From Gemmiger sp. An120 (GTDB lineage: Bacteria > Bacillota > Clostridia > Oscillospirales > Ruminococcaceae): a DNA stretch of 64,000 nt. Every line of letters begins with the position of its first letter. The first letter of the stretch is position 1. The stretch is taken from positions 1 through 64,000 of the forward strand of contig NZ_NFLN01000002.1 of NCBI RefSeq assembly GCF_002160955.1, given 5' to 3'. Below are positions 7,820-15,906 of this stretch, piece after piece. The notes below the pieces were generated by a model that worked only from the letters and a program-made list of their open reading frames with translations, did not search any database and was not told the DNA's origin. The translations under genes were made by a program, and so were the position numbers.

Positions 7820-8191
7820 TCATTTTTGAGAGATAGAAGCCGACAAATTGACCGAAGGCTGTCCGATGTATTGTCTTGAATCCTGCAGCCGCTGTTCCAT
7901 GGCAGCGATTTCATCCAGGATTTGCTGGCGGCTTTTCTTTTGGTTCATCTGCAGAAAGAGGTGATACCGCATCTGAAGAGAGTCCATCTTGTCGGGAAAT
8001 TCGATTCGCACGCCACCGAGGTCATTCCCTTCCAGTTCGTTCCGGCAGATTTCATCGTCCATAACAGCCATATAAAGGGCGTATCGGGTAAACTCTTTGA
8101 AAGGCATCTGAAAGGTCCGTCGTTTCCATACAATCGTGCCAGTTGCAACAGCCAGGCAGCCCAGAATGGCAGCCTTGTGGTGAGTATTCAT
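7820..8191 (-). CDS. Hypothetical protein with N-terminal membrane anchor
   Basis: A 123-residue product with one hydrophobic segment at residues 7-22 (AAILGCLAVATGTIVW), then a hydrophilic, helix-rich body ending in a probable coiled coil (QQILDEIAAMEQRLQDSRQYI). GGAGG precedes the ATG. I recognise no family. It lies 34 bases downstream of the Crp/Fnr gene and is probably co-transcribed with it. Confidence 0.65.
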   Translation of the reverse strand: MNTHHKAAILGCLAVATGTIVWKRRTFQMPFKEFTRYALYMAVMDDEICRNELEGNDLGGVRIEFPDKMDSLQMRYHLFLQMNQKKSRQQILDEIAAMEQRLQDSRQYIGQPSVNLSASISQK

Positions 8192-8225
8192 TTTGGTTAT
8201 CCTCCAATCGTTGCACAGGAGAGAG

Positions 8226-8924
8226 CTATATCAAGTCTTTGCCCTGCTCTGCGCCCAGGCCAAAAGGATGCAGGCGAAACCAGGAACCTTTGGTTTCCAG
8301 CCAGCCCGCCCGTTTCAGCTTTCCAAGTTCTGCTGACATAGCGGAACGCTCTACCCCCAGATAGTCTGCAAGAGTTTGCCGGTCACAGGGGATTACAAAC
8401 TCGGAACTTTCCTGTTGCTTTGCCTGATCCAGAAGATAGGTCATCAGCTTGTCCTTTGTGGTCTTTTGCGACATATAGCGAACCTTCTGGGTAAAGGACA
8501 GGTTCTTCTGAGCAAGCCCCTGCAGCAGGTTCTGAATCAGCAGACTGTGAAAACGGCAAGTGTGTGAGCAAAGGGTCAGAATGCGGCGGCAATCCAGGAG
8601 AAGCACCTCACCATCCTTGACCGCATACACACTCACGGGCAGTTTTTCCAGCCCGGCACAGGAAAATGCTTCTCCAAACGAATCGCCGGGCTGCAGGATA
8701 GAAAGTACGCTGCGATTTCCGTAGTAGTCATCCTGAACCACCTGCACGCCACCGGACAGAACTACGCCTACCAGTTGGGCCGGTGAGCCCTCCAGAAAGA
8801 CAGGCTCTCCTTTGGAGATCGGCAATACTTTAGCATCAAGGCATCCCAGCATCGACTGTATTTCATCCGTATGAATGCCATGAAATAGGGGACATTGAGA
8901 CAAAACAGACTGATATTTTTCCAT
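8226..8924 (-). CDS. Crp/Fnr-family transcriptional regulator
   Basis: A 232-residue regulator. Residues 1-120 form a cyclic-nucleotide-binding-type beta roll (SKGEPVFLEGSPAQLVGVVLSGGVQV, LQPGDSFGEAFS). Residues 150-220 form the winged helix with the recognition segment DRQTLADYLGVERSAMSAELGKLKRAGW. It has no Cys cluster for an FNR-type Fe-S centre, so it senses something else, such as a ligand or haem. It is divergent from a ferredoxin-cupin-ferredoxin operon. A perfect 16-bp palindrome lies 13 bases before its start and is the likely operator for both directions. Confidence 0.9.
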   Translation of the reverse strand: MEKYQSVLSQCPLFHGIHTDEIQSMLGCLDAKVLPISKGEPVFLEGSPAQLVGVVLSGGVQVVQDDYYGNRSVLSILQPGDSFGEAFSCAGLEKLPVSVYAVKDGEVLLLDCRRILTLCSHTCRFHSLLIQNLLQGLAQKNLSFTQKVRYMSQKTTKDKLMTYLLDQAKQQESSEFVIPCDRQTLADYLGVERSAMSAELGKLKRAGWLETKGSWFRLHPFGLGAEQGKDLI

Positions 8925-8936
8925 AAAAATCTCCCG

Positions 8937-8952
8937 TGTTGGAATTCCAACA
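8937..8952. promoter_or_regulatory. Perfect 16-bp palindrome, candidate Crp/Fnr operator
   Basis: TGTTGGAATTCCAACA is a perfect palindrome centred at 8944.5, with TGTTG/CAACA half-sites like other Crp/Fnr sites. On the minus strand it lies just after the crp -10 box (autorepression geometry). On the plus strand a TAAACT hexamer at 8974-8979 would place +1 near 8986, 41.5 bases from the centre, the spacing of a class II activated promoter. Confidence 0.7.
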
Positions 8953-8966
8953 GAAATCTTTTGGCT

Positions 8967-8995
8967 ATTATAGTAAACTGCTTACAGAACGTCAA
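8967..8995 (-). promoter_or_regulatory. Sigma-A promoter of the Crp/Fnr gene
   Basis: On the minus strand TTGACG (8995-8990) and TATAAT (8972-8967) are 17 bases apart. The start of transcription would fall just before the palindrome at 8952-8937. Confidence 0.75.
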
Positions 8996-9023
8996 GTATA
9001 CCTGCAATAAAGGAGAACATAAC

Positions 9024-9713
9024 ATGATCCGCAAGATTATTGAGATTAACGAAGAAAAGTGCAACGGGTGCGGCGCCTGCGCCGCTGCCTGCCATGAGGG
9101 CGCTATCGGGATGGTGAACGGGAAAGCCAAGCTGCTTCGGGATGACTACTGCGACGGCCTGGGCGACTGCCTGCCCACCTGCCCTACCGGTGCCATCCGC
9201 TTTGTAGAGCGGGAAGCAGCCGCTTACGATGAACAGGCGGTTCGGGAAAACCAGATGAAGAAACAGGCAACGCACTCTGGCTGTCCCGGGCGTCAGATGC
9301 AGCAGTTCAACCGGCAGGCACCGGCGGCGGCCGCCGCTGCGCCGCTTCCGTCGCAGCTTGGTCAGTGGCCCTGCCAGATCAAGCTGATTCCGGTAAATGC
9401 GCCCTGTTTTGACGGCGCTAAACTGCTTATTGCCGCCGACTGCACGGCGTATGCTTATGCCAACCTGCATCAGGAATTTATGCGCGGTAAAGTTACCCTG
9501 ATCGGCTGCCCCAAGCTGGACAGCGTGGACTACAGCGAAAAGCTGACCGAGATTCTCCGCAATAACAACATCCAGAGCCTGACGATTGTGCGGATGGAGG
9601 TTCCCTGCTGCGGAGGGCTGGAACTTGCTGCCAAGAAAGCGCTGCAGGCAAGCGGAAAGTTCATCCCTTGGCAGGTGGTAACCATCTCGGTGGATGGCAA
9701 AATACTGGACTAA
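9024..9713 (+). CDS. 4Fe-4S dicluster ferredoxin-domain protein
   Basis: A 229-residue protein. Residues 8-60 hold two 4Fe-4S motifs: CNGCGACAAAC with the fourth Cys supplied across motifs, and CDGLGDCLPTCP. An Ala-rich linker follows near residues 95-110. A C-terminal domain (CPGRQMQ, NAPCFDGAKLLIAADCTAYAYANLH, VEVPCCGGLELA-like) matches the conserved partner domain of clostridial 'ferredoxin plus cupin' operons. It probably relays electrons or senses redox state; no substrate is known. The ATG at 9024 has AAAGGAG eight bases upstream. It is the first gene of the operon controlled from the divergent Crp/Fnr region. Confidence 0.85.
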   Translation: MIRKIIEINEEKCNGCGACAAACHEGAIGMVNGKAKLLRDDYCDGLGDCLPTCPTGAIRFVEREAAAYDEQAVRENQMKKQATHSGCPGRQMQQFNRQAPAAAAAAPLPSQLGQWPCQIKLIPVNAPCFDGAKLLIAADCTAYAYANLHQEFMRGKVTLIGCPKLDSVDYSEKLTEILRNNNIQSLTIVRMEVPCCGGLELAAKKALQASGKFIPWQVVTISVDGKILD

Positions 9714-9807
9714 GCAACGCGCAGGTGGAAGAAGATACTAGCCGAAAACCGGCGAATAAAACCCGGCAGTCTGTATAAACTGAATAAGGGACAAGGAGGT
9801 ACCGGCA

Positions 9808-10140
9808 ATGTCCGCAAAAATGAAGAATATCAGCCAGGCGGAGGTCCTGGTTTTGAAGGAGCAGATCGCATACCAGGAGGGCCAGGTAGTCAGCAAAACG
9901 CTGGCCCAGAATAACGCGCTGAGCATTACGCTGTTTTCCTTTGCCAAGGGTGAGGAAATCAGCACCCACGCATCCGGCGGCGACGCCTTTGTGACCTGTC
10001 TGGATGGTGTGGGCAAAATCACCATCGACGGTGTGGAGTATCTGCTGCGGGAAGGCGAATCAATCGTGATGCCCGCTGGGCACCCCCACGCGGTGTATGG
10101 CGAAGAAGCATTCAAAATGCTGCTGGTAGTTGTGTTCTGA
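9808..10140 (+). CDS. Cupin-domain protein
   Basis: A 110-residue single-domain cupin. Motif 1 is weak (ISTHASGGDAFVTCLDGVGKITIDG) and motif 2 (EGESIVMPAGHPHAV) supplies His residues for a metal. It is probably a small metal-binding or ligand-binding barrel. AAGGAGG precedes the ATG. It lies between two ferredoxin genes, a conserved arrangement in anaerobes near a Crp/Fnr regulator, so a redox or nitrosative-stress role is plausible but unproven. Confidence 0.85.
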   Translation: MSAKMKNISQAEVLVLKEQIAYQEGQVVSKTLAQNNALSITLFSFAKGEEISTHASGGDAFVTCLDGVGKITIDGVEYLLREGESIVMPAGHPHAVYGEEAFKMLLVVVF

Positions 10141-10157
10141 GGAAAGGAGACAGAAAG

Positions 10158-10346
10158 ATGAAAGCAATGGTAGATCCGGATACCTGCATCGGCTGCGGTT
10201 TGTGCTGCGGCCTGTGCGATGCGGTATTCCGTATGAACGATGAAGGAAAAGCCGAGGCCTATCAGGCGGCGGATGAGATACACCAAAGCGACGTACAGGA
10301 AGCTATCAACACATGCCCTGTGTCGGCAATCCGCTGGGAAGAGTAA
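10158..10346 (+). CDS. Small ferredoxin (single 4Fe-4S)
   Basis: A 62-residue ferredoxin with CIGCGLCCGLC at residues 11-21 and the closing Cys in INTCPVSAI, which provide the four ligands of one 4Fe-4S cluster. It is an electron carrier in the cytoplasm. It lies 17 bases after the cupin gene, ends at a strong terminator, and is the third gene of the operon. Confidence 0.9.
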   Translation: MKAMVDPDTCIGCGLCCGLCDAVFRMNDEGKAEAYQAADEIHQSDVQEAINTCPVSAIRWEE

Positions 10347-10384
10347 GTCTTTCCCTCTCAGGCGAATTCAAAATAAGGGCAAAC

Positions 10385-10417
10385 AAGGGAGCGCTGCAAT
10401 AGTTGCAGCGCTCCCTT
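10385..10417 (+). terminator. Intrinsic terminator of the ferredoxin-cupin operon
   Basis: Fifteen-bp perfect arms AAGGGAGCGCTGCAA / TTGCAGCGCTCCCTT around a TAG loop, followed by TTTAA. Confidence 0.9.
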
Positions 10418-10578
10418 TTAATGTTGCACAGTTTGGCAAAGCCGTTCGGAGTGGGTCTGCTTCGCTTGTTCAATTGCACTGTCAGAGTATAGCGAATGTG
10501 GAATTGCCGATTGTCGTGTGATATACTTTCTTTATAAAGATCAGGCTGCATATTTGAATTGGCAGGGAGGTAACAACA

Positions 10579-10785
10579 GTGGATTATATATGGATTGTTG
10601 TTCTCGTTTTGCTTGGATTCGCAATGCTGTTGAAACCGGAAATTATCTGGAAAATTGAGCATATTTTTACGGTGAAAAATGGCGAACCAACAGATTTGTA
10701 CTTGACTTTGATGCGACTTGGCGGAATTTTCTTTATTGGAGCCGGCATCATTGTTCTGATAGCCAGCATTATACAGAATTTCTGA
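10579..10785 (+). CDS. Small two-TM membrane protein (DUF6199-like)
   Basis: A 68-residue protein with two hydrophobic helices (residues 3-20 and 45-66) joined by a charged loop (KNGEPTDLYLTLMRLGG). This matches small DUF6199-type membrane proteins of Clostridia. It starts at GTG 10579, with GGGAGG nine bases upstream. Function is unknown. It precedes the DUF2804 gene by 64 bases. Confidence 0.7.
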   Translation: MDYIWIVVLVLLGFAMLLKPEIIWKIEHIFTVKNGEPTDLYLTLMRLGGIFFIGAGIIVLIASIIQNF

Positions 10786-10849
10786 GATGCCGATACGCAA
10801 CTCTTGAAGAATCCATGATCGTTGATACAGGAAAAAGGAGGAATCACGT

Positions 10850-11851
10850 ATGCAGGAACATCGTATCACAACTCCCGGTCCGGTATTGGATAAACAGGGT
10901 GTTATCACTCCCGGCTATTCCGAAAAGTCGGTGCTGACCTACCGCCGCCGTGATATCAAAGCGCCTTTTTACCGAATCAAGGAATGGGACTTCTACCAGG
11001 TGTCTGACGGGGAAAAGTGCCTGCAGTTCACCTATGGTCACGCATCCTATGCGGGGCAGGTCGGGATTATGCTGTTTGACTTCAAAAAGGGGGAAATGAT
11101 CGCCGATATTAATAAGCTGCTTGCATTCCCCTTTGGCAGCCTGCACTTGCCGGAAAATGCAGAGATGGACAGCGACGTTCGGTATGACAAAGGTGGGGTG
11201 CATCTGCGCTTCTTGGTCGAGGGAAATCGCCGGCGGCTGACCTTCTCTGCGCCGGAATTTGAAGCCGATATCACGCTGGAACGGAAGAATCCGTATTCGC
11301 TGGTCATCAACATCCCCTTTGACGAGTACAAAACCGCATTTTATTATAACCACAAGATCAACTGCATGACGGCCCGCGGTCGTGCGGTATACAAGGGTAA
11401 GGAATACTGTTTTGGTGAAGATGCTTTCGGTTTGCTGGACTGGGGGAGAGGCGTGTGGCCCTTCCACAATGAGTGGTACTGGTCCAACGGTACAGGCATG
11501 GTGAATGGGAAGATATTCGGTTTCAATCTGGGAACCGGTTTCGGCAACACCAGTCAAGCCACCGAAAATATGCTGTTCTATGATGGCGGTTACTGCAAAA
11601 TTGGTCGGGTACGGTTTGAACGGCAAGCGGACTATAACCAGCCCTGGCATCTGTATGATGAAGAGGGACGGCTGGACTTGACCCTGGACCCCCTTTACGA
11701 CCGCACTACCCGCACCAAAGTGTTGTTTATTGATAACTGCTGCCACCAGATGTTCGGCGGCTTCTCCGGCCAGGCAGTGCTGGATGACGGAACCGTGCTG
11801 CAGATCAAGAATCTGCCCGCCTTTGCTGAACATGCGGTGAACAACTGGTAA
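10850..11851 (+). CDS. DUF2804 domain protein
   Basis: A 333-residue soluble protein covering a full DUF2804 domain (ITTPGPVLDKQGVITPGYSEKSVLTY at the start; GEDAFGLLDWGRGVWPFHNEWYW near residues 190-210; GFNLGTGFGNTSQATENM; GGFSGQAVLDDG near the end). The fold is lipocalin/AttH-like and a lipid-related ligand is possible, but no activity is established. AAAGGAGG precedes the ATG. It probably forms a single-gene unit ending at the terminator shared with the convergent XRE gene. Confidence 0.85.
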   Translation: MQEHRITTPGPVLDKQGVITPGYSEKSVLTYRRRDIKAPFYRIKEWDFYQVSDGEKCLQFTYGHASYAGQVGIMLFDFKKGEMIADINKLLAFPFGSLHLPENAEMDSDVRYDKGGVHLRFLVEGNRRRLTFSAPEFEADITLERKNPYSLVINIPFDEYKTAFYYNHKINCMTARGRAVYKGKEYCFGEDAFGLLDWGRGVWPFHNEWYWSNGTGMVNGKIFGFNLGTGFGNTSQATENMLFYDGGYCKIGRVRFERQADYNQPWHLYDEEGRLDLTLDPLYDRTTRTKVLFIDNCCHQMFGGFSGQAVLDDGTVLQIKNLPAFAEHAVNNW

Positions 11852-11933
11852 TTGTGTGGGCCATTCCTGACACAATACAGTGCAGTACCATAATGCTGGC
11901 CGGATGAAGCGTAAATGCAGGTAAGAGTATAGA

Positions 11934-11973
11934 AAAGCGGCAGGGTACTTCCTTGAAAGTGCCCTGCCGCTTT
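11934..11973. terminator. Bidirectional intrinsic terminator
   Basis: Sixteen-bp arms (AAAGCGGCAGGG... / ...CCCTGCCGCTTT, one G-T pair) around an 8-base loop between the convergent DUF2804 and XRE genes. The distal arm overlaps the XRE stop codon. Confidence 0.85.
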
Positions 11974-12941
11974 CACACGGGATCGTTGGCCATTGCTTGC
12001 TTTATATCTTCATAACCGCGCTTGTATCCTGCGGGCCAATATACGGCATAACCTTTGAACTCAGAGGAGCCAAATACATATTGTGTCGGAGCGGGATGAG
12101 ATGAAAAACTGGAGTTCAGCGGCTTTCCAACAGTAGCATCCGCCGCACCAATGGCATAGCCACTTTGATAGCCGCTCTCAGCTCCTATCCCATATTTTAC
12201 ATGCCGAACAGATAAAATGGTACTTGTGACAAAAAATATCGAAAGAATTGTAAATAAAGCTATACTTGCGGCCTTCCGCCAGCCCTGTAAGGATTTATTC
12301 TTGGGTTTTGCAACTTTGAGTTCTGCGAAAAATCCGATGATATAAAATACAAACAGTGTTGCCAGATAAAATACCCAACCATTGTTGTATCCAATTGGTG
12401 ATCTGCGCATCATGGACAACCCGGCTGTATTTGACACAATGATGGCAACAATTGTCCCTAAAAATAATGAGACACCAACGATTTTCTTGCCCAGAGAAAA
12501 GATAACGACGTGAACTAGACAGGTAATCATAAGGATATGGTTCGATTGCATCCATTTCCAGATACAGTTTCTGATGCCGGCCAGGTAAAAAACAAGCAAA
12601 CATATCCCATACACAGCGATATACGCTATGAGAATTAGGGCTATCGCCTGGATCATTTTAAATGCGATCCGTTTTGCTTCCTGGAACTTTTTCCTGTCCT
12701 CTAGCTTTTGGCGAGCATATTCCTCCAAAGCTGTTGGTTGATACGGCTTTGTATCAGTGAGTTCATCAATTGGAACAGATAACAAATTCGCCAGTTTTAT
12801 GAGATTCTCTGAGTTGGGAGAGCTCTGGCCGCCTTCCCACTTTGCAATGGCCTGTCTGCTTACGCCAAGATCAAAGGCGACGGCATCTTGGGTTAAGCCT
12901 TTGCTTTTTCGCAATAGCCGAATTTTCTCTCCAACCGTCAT
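11973..12941 (-). CDS. Membrane-bound XRE-family regulator
   Basis: A 322-residue protein. Residues 3-60 form an XRE helix-turn-helix (IRLLRKSKGLTQDAVAFDLGVSRQAIAKWEGGQSSP). Then comes a charged linker and about five hydrophobic segments between residues 95 and 235, with an extracytoplasmic or cytoplasmic Gly/Tyr-rich tail (AESGYQSGYAIGAAD, VYWPAGYKRGYEDI). This is a one-component sensor held in the membrane. ATG 12941 with GAGGTG six bases upstream is preferred to GTG 12950. Its promoter region shares motifs with that of the other membrane XRE gene at 33106, suggesting common control. Confidence 0.82.
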   Translation of the reverse strand: MTVGEKIRLLRKSKGLTQDAVAFDLGVSRQAIAKWEGGQSSPNSENLIKLANLLSVPIDELTDTKPYQPTALEEYARQKLEDRKKFQEAKRIAFKMIQAIALILIAYIAVYGICLLVFYLAGIRNCIWKWMQSNHILMITCLVHVVIFSLGKKIVGVSLFLGTIVAIIVSNTAGLSMMRRSPIGYNNGWVFYLATLFVFYIIGFFAELKVAKPKNKSLQGWRKAASIALFTILSIFFVTSTILSVRHVKYGIGAESGYQSGYAIGAADATVGKPLNSSFSSHPAPTQYVFGSSEFKGYAVYWPAGYKRGYEDIKQAMANDPV

Positions 12942-12968
12942 GGCGTTCACCTCGCAACTTTCATCTTA

Positions 12969-13023
12969 ATTATAGGAAATGAGGTGTTTCTTGTCTATCA
13001 ACTATTCCGCAACTATCAGTTGC
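12969..13023 (-). promoter_or_regulatory. Promoter and AGTTG repeats upstream of XRE gene 1
   Basis: On the minus strand TAGACA (12997-12992) and TATAAT (12974-12969) are 17 bases apart. Immediately upstream are direct AGTTG repeats one helical turn apart (reading CAACTGATAGTTGCGGAATAGTTGA in part). The same layout occurs upstream of the XRE gene at 33732. Confidence 0.65.
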
Positions 13024-13096
13024 ATTTTGCGCTGACGCTCAATAGGGCCTATACTGATTAGATGAAAAATGCAAAGGCAGTGGTGTGCGTATCCAT

Positions 13097-13921
13097 TCAA
13101 CAATTCCCCGTATACACATACCGCAGCCGTTCCCGTGCCACTTCAGCCAATCGATAAACCGTCTGTACCGGCGTGGGTGGGCGATCCTGCATTTGATGCT
13201 GCGGGAAAAAGCGGGAGACATGCAAAGGAATCTCAGGGCTTACCGAAGCCAGCCAGGCTGATAAAGCCCGCATCTCATCCTCACTGTCATTTTCGCCGGG
13301 CACTATCAGTGTGGTAACTTCTATATGGCAGTGCTGTGCGGCTAAATCAATCGAACGCTTAACCGTTGCCAGGTCTCCGCCAAGGCGGCGGTACCAGTCG
13401 CTTGTAAATCCTTTCAGGTCAATGTTAACAGCATCAAGCAGCGGAAGAAGCGCCTTCCAAGGCCCCTCTTCAATAGTCCCGTTGGTCACCAGTACATTCA
13501 GCATTCCTGTTTGATGCACCAGTTCGGCGCAGTCCCGCACATATTCGTATCCTACAAGGGGCTCATTGTAGGTGTAGGCAATACCGATATTGCCTTGCTC
13601 CCGCAAACGCAGAGATTCCTGAACCAGCTGTCCCGGCGAGCAATCCTGTGTATATGCTTCAGGACCAACAGCGGCAATTCCGGCGTTTTGACAGAAAGGG
13701 CAATGCAGATTGCAGCCGAAACTTCCCACTGACAGGATCAGGCTCCCGCTGTGAAACCGGCGCAGGGGCTTTTTTTCAATAGGATCCAGAGCCAATGCCG
13801 TCAATTTGCCGTAGTTCAGAGAAACGATTTTCCCGTTGCGATTACCGCGGGCACGGCAAAACCCGGTTTGTCCTTCATCCAGCTGACAATGGTGAAAGCA
13901 AAGCTCACAGGTCAGTTTCAT
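13097..13921 (-). CDS. amrS: AmmeMemoRadiSam system radical SAM enzyme
   Basis: A 274-residue radical SAM protein. The cluster motif GCNLHCPFCQN is at about residues 69-79 (CxxxCxxC), and ELCFHHCQLDEGQTGFCRARG at the N-terminus supplies extra Cys. NVLVTNGTIEEGPW, NIDLKGF and EVTTLIVPGENDS are the usual SAM-binding strands. It matches the AmrS (formerly PflA-like) enzyme of the AmmeMemoRadiSam system. Its start overlaps the stop of the MEMO1-AMMECR1 fusion by four bases, so the two are translationally coupled. The reaction of the system is still not defined; a modification of nucleic acid or protein is assumed. Confidence 0.88.
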   Translation of the reverse strand: MKLTCELCFHHCQLDEGQTGFCRARGNRNGKIVSLNYGKLTALALDPIEKKPLRRFHSGSLILSVGSFGCNLHCPFCQNAGIAAVGPEAYTQDCSPGQLVQESLRLREQGNIGIAYTYNEPLVGYEYVRDCAELVHQTGMLNVLVTNGTIEEGPWKALLPLLDAVNIDLKGFTSDWYRRLGGDLATVKRSIDLAAQHCHIEVTTLIVPGENDSEDEMRALSAWLASVSPEIPLHVSRFFPQHQMQDRPPTPVQTVYRLAEVARERLRYVYTGNC

Positions 13922-15306
13922 AGATGTCTCACCACCTTGAAACGCTGGATAGTATAGGGATCGTCCTCTTGAATACCGCCCTTTCGGCGTGCAATATCCA
14001 GTTGTTCTTCCACAGTATCCACACCATCCAGATCCGGCAGCAGCAAACCTCGTTTGCGTCCGCAGCTGACAATAACGCCGTACAGCCTGGGGTTCAGCTG
14101 AGCAGGCGAATCTACCGGCTCCGATTGGCCGAGCACGTCTACGCTGTACTCCAGTTCATCCAGCTCATCCGCACGAACCGCAGGGAACCGCGGATCCCGT
14201 GTCCCAGCCGAAACAGCATTATGCACAATCTCTTCAGCCAGATTCTTTTCGGTAGGAAGAATGGTTCCAATGCAGCCCCGCAGCTGTCCGTGCTTGTGCA
14301 GCGATACGAAAGCCCCGGCTGCCTGGGTGGTCAATTCTGCAGGCAAGTCCTGCGGAACAGCAGACAAAACATGTCCTTGGCGGATATAGGTCTCCAGGGA
14401 CAGGCGCGCCAGCCGTACCCAGGGATCCTCCTTGGCACGCCGGGCAGCAAGACGTTCCTGTTGAGCCTTTTCGCAGGCCGCTGCAAACCGGCGGTTCTCG
14501 TTTTTGCCGACAACAGGAAATAGTGCCACCCCGTATCCTACGCCAAATGTGCCTTCGTGGCTAAGCAAATGAGGCTCCACTGCCAACCCGTCCAGCGCAC
14601 CGGCCATAATCTGAAAAGAGCGAAGCCCGCATTCGGCCGCGCGCTCGCAGAGGGTGGAGTCCATGGTGAGAAACTCAAGAAAATTTCCCGAAGCCATGGT
14701 TCGGGTTACCGCTTCATCGAAAACGGGCCCCTCGGCGGCGAATCCATAAGGGCCATCGGGTTTCAATTTGTGGGAAAGGTCACCGCTGGCCACAAAGACG
14801 GCACGGCGCCCCAGAGATTCTGCTGCGCTTGCCACACACTGACCCAGCCGGTAGTGATCCAAAGCGGAAAAGCCGGACAGACCCATCCGCACGATGGGGC
14901 AGACCACACCCGCTTTGCGCAAAAAATACAGGGGAATCAGCACACCGTGGTCGAGGTCGGGGTCACGCTGCCCCAGCGTACCGGCCTGCAAACCGGCTGC
15001 TTCGGCGCGGCGAACAATCTCGTCCCGCAAAGCTGCATCATACTGTACTTCTAAGCGAACCTGTGGTGCGCCAAAAGCGGCCATAGTACCTGTCGCTCCG
15101 CTGCCCGGCGCAATGTGAAAATAGTCGCCGTAAAGAATCGTGTGGGGAGAAGCCACAATGAGGACATCGGGATTCCAACGGGCCACTTCCGCAGCGGCTG
15201 TACGCATGGCCTGTCCGGTAGCAGCAATTTCCCGTTCCCGGCCGTTGCCCACTTCGGGCAGCAGAACCGGCGGATGCGGGGTCAAAAAAGCACCAAGCAT
15301 CGACAT
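13918..15306 (-). CDS. AmmeMemoRadiSam system proteins B and A fused (MEMO1-AMMECR1)
   Basis: A 462-residue two-domain protein. Residues 1 to about 265 are the MEMO1/LigB-like class III dioxygenase fold (FLTPHPPVLLPEVGNG, ASPHTILYGDYF, DHGVLIPLYFLRK, ASGDLSHKL). Residues 295 to 462 are the AMMECR1 domain (LARLSLETYIRQG, GAFVSLHKHGQLRGCIGTILP, SAGTRDPRFPAV). In eukaryotes these are separate proteins; in bacteria the fused form accompanies the radical SAM enzyme, as it does here. ATG 15306 has AAAGGAG eight bases upstream; earlier residues are not family-like. It is the first gene of a two-gene unit with amrS. Confidence 0.9.
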   Translation of the reverse strand: MSMLGAFLTPHPPVLLPEVGNGREREIAATGQAMRTAAAEVARWNPDVLIVASPHTILYGDYFHIAPGSGATGTMAAFGAPQVRLEVQYDAALRDEIVRRAEAAGLQAGTLGQRDPDLDHGVLIPLYFLRKAGVVCPIVRMGLSGFSALDHYRLGQCVASAAESLGRRAVFVASGDLSHKLKPDGPYGFAAEGPVFDEAVTRTMASGNFLEFLTMDSTLCERAAECGLRSFQIMAGALDGLAVEPHLLSHEGTFGVGYGVALFPVVGKNENRRFAAACEKAQQERLAARRAKEDPWVRLARLSLETYIRQGHVLSAVPQDLPAELTTQAAGAFVSLHKHGQLRGCIGTILPTEKNLAEEIVHNAVSAGTRDPRFPAVRADELDELEYSVDVLGQSEPVDSPAQLNPRLYGVIVSCGRKRGLLLPDLDGVDTVEEQLDIARRKGGIQEDDPYTIQRFKVVRHL

Positions 15307-15344
15307 ACCCGTTACTCCTTTCCTATATTGCAAGAGTCGCAGAT

Positions 15345-15836
15345 TTACTCCAGATCCACCAGGTCAACGGCAGTGCCGTGCTCCCGAAGTAGCGTCACCA
15401 GATCTTCCGCTTTCAGCCAGACGGTGGCGGTGTTGTCGTTGGGGTGTACACCTATCAGGCCGGAACCCTGCCAGAAATCCTGGTCGATGAAAAAATGCAC
15501 CTTGCATTCTGCATCGTTCAGCAGGCCGAAAGGGGTCACGGCGCCGGGAATTAACCCGAGCAACGCCTGCAATTCCTTCGGTGAGGCAAAGGTCAGCGGT
15601 TTTGTACCTTGCTTGCGGCGGAAGTCTTTCAGATTCACCCGCTTATCGCCTCTGACGGAGATCAGATAATAGTTTCGCCGCTTATCGTCCCGCACAAAAA
15701 GATTTTTCGCGTCCCGGTCAGGGTAGGGGAGTTCTACCTGCTCCAGTTCCTGCATGTTGTACACGGCAGCGTGCTCCGTGATCTCGTGCCAAATCTGTTT
15801 GGCGTTAAGAAAATCGTATACTTCCTGCTTTGTCAT
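15345..15836 (-). CDS. ProX/YbaK-type aminoacyl-tRNA deacylase
   Basis: A 163-residue single-domain protein of the YbaK/ProRS-associated family (PrdX/ProXp-ala type). Characteristic segments are KQEVYDFLNAKQIWHEITEHAAVYNMQEL, KNLFVRDDKRRNYYLISVRGDKRVNLKDF with the catalytic Lys region, GAVTPFGLLNDAECKV (GxxxP) and HPNDNTATVWL. It hydrolyses mischarged tRNA, typically Ala-tRNA-Pro, in trans. It lies 38 bases upstream of the MEMO1-AMMECR1 gene on the same strand and may be co-transcribed with it. Confidence 0.9.
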   Translation of the reverse strand: MTKQEVYDFLNAKQIWHEITEHAAVYNMQELEQVELPYPDRDAKNLFVRDDKRRNYYLISVRGDKRVNLKDFRRKQGTKPLTFASPKELQALLGLIPGAVTPFGLLNDAECKVHFFIDQDFWQGSGLIGVHPNDNTATVWLKAEDLVTLLREHGTAVDLVDLE

Positions 15837-15906
15837 TTCGCTTCCTCCCGCTGCATTTTGGTGCTGCTTCGCAGATAAGATGCCCTATCTGACCGGCCAA
15901 TAAAAA

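Noticed and set aside
10844-11875. A 343-codon minus-strand frame over the DUF2804 gene
   Set aside because: Shadow of the DUF2804 gene, which has family motifs and a good ribosome-binding site.
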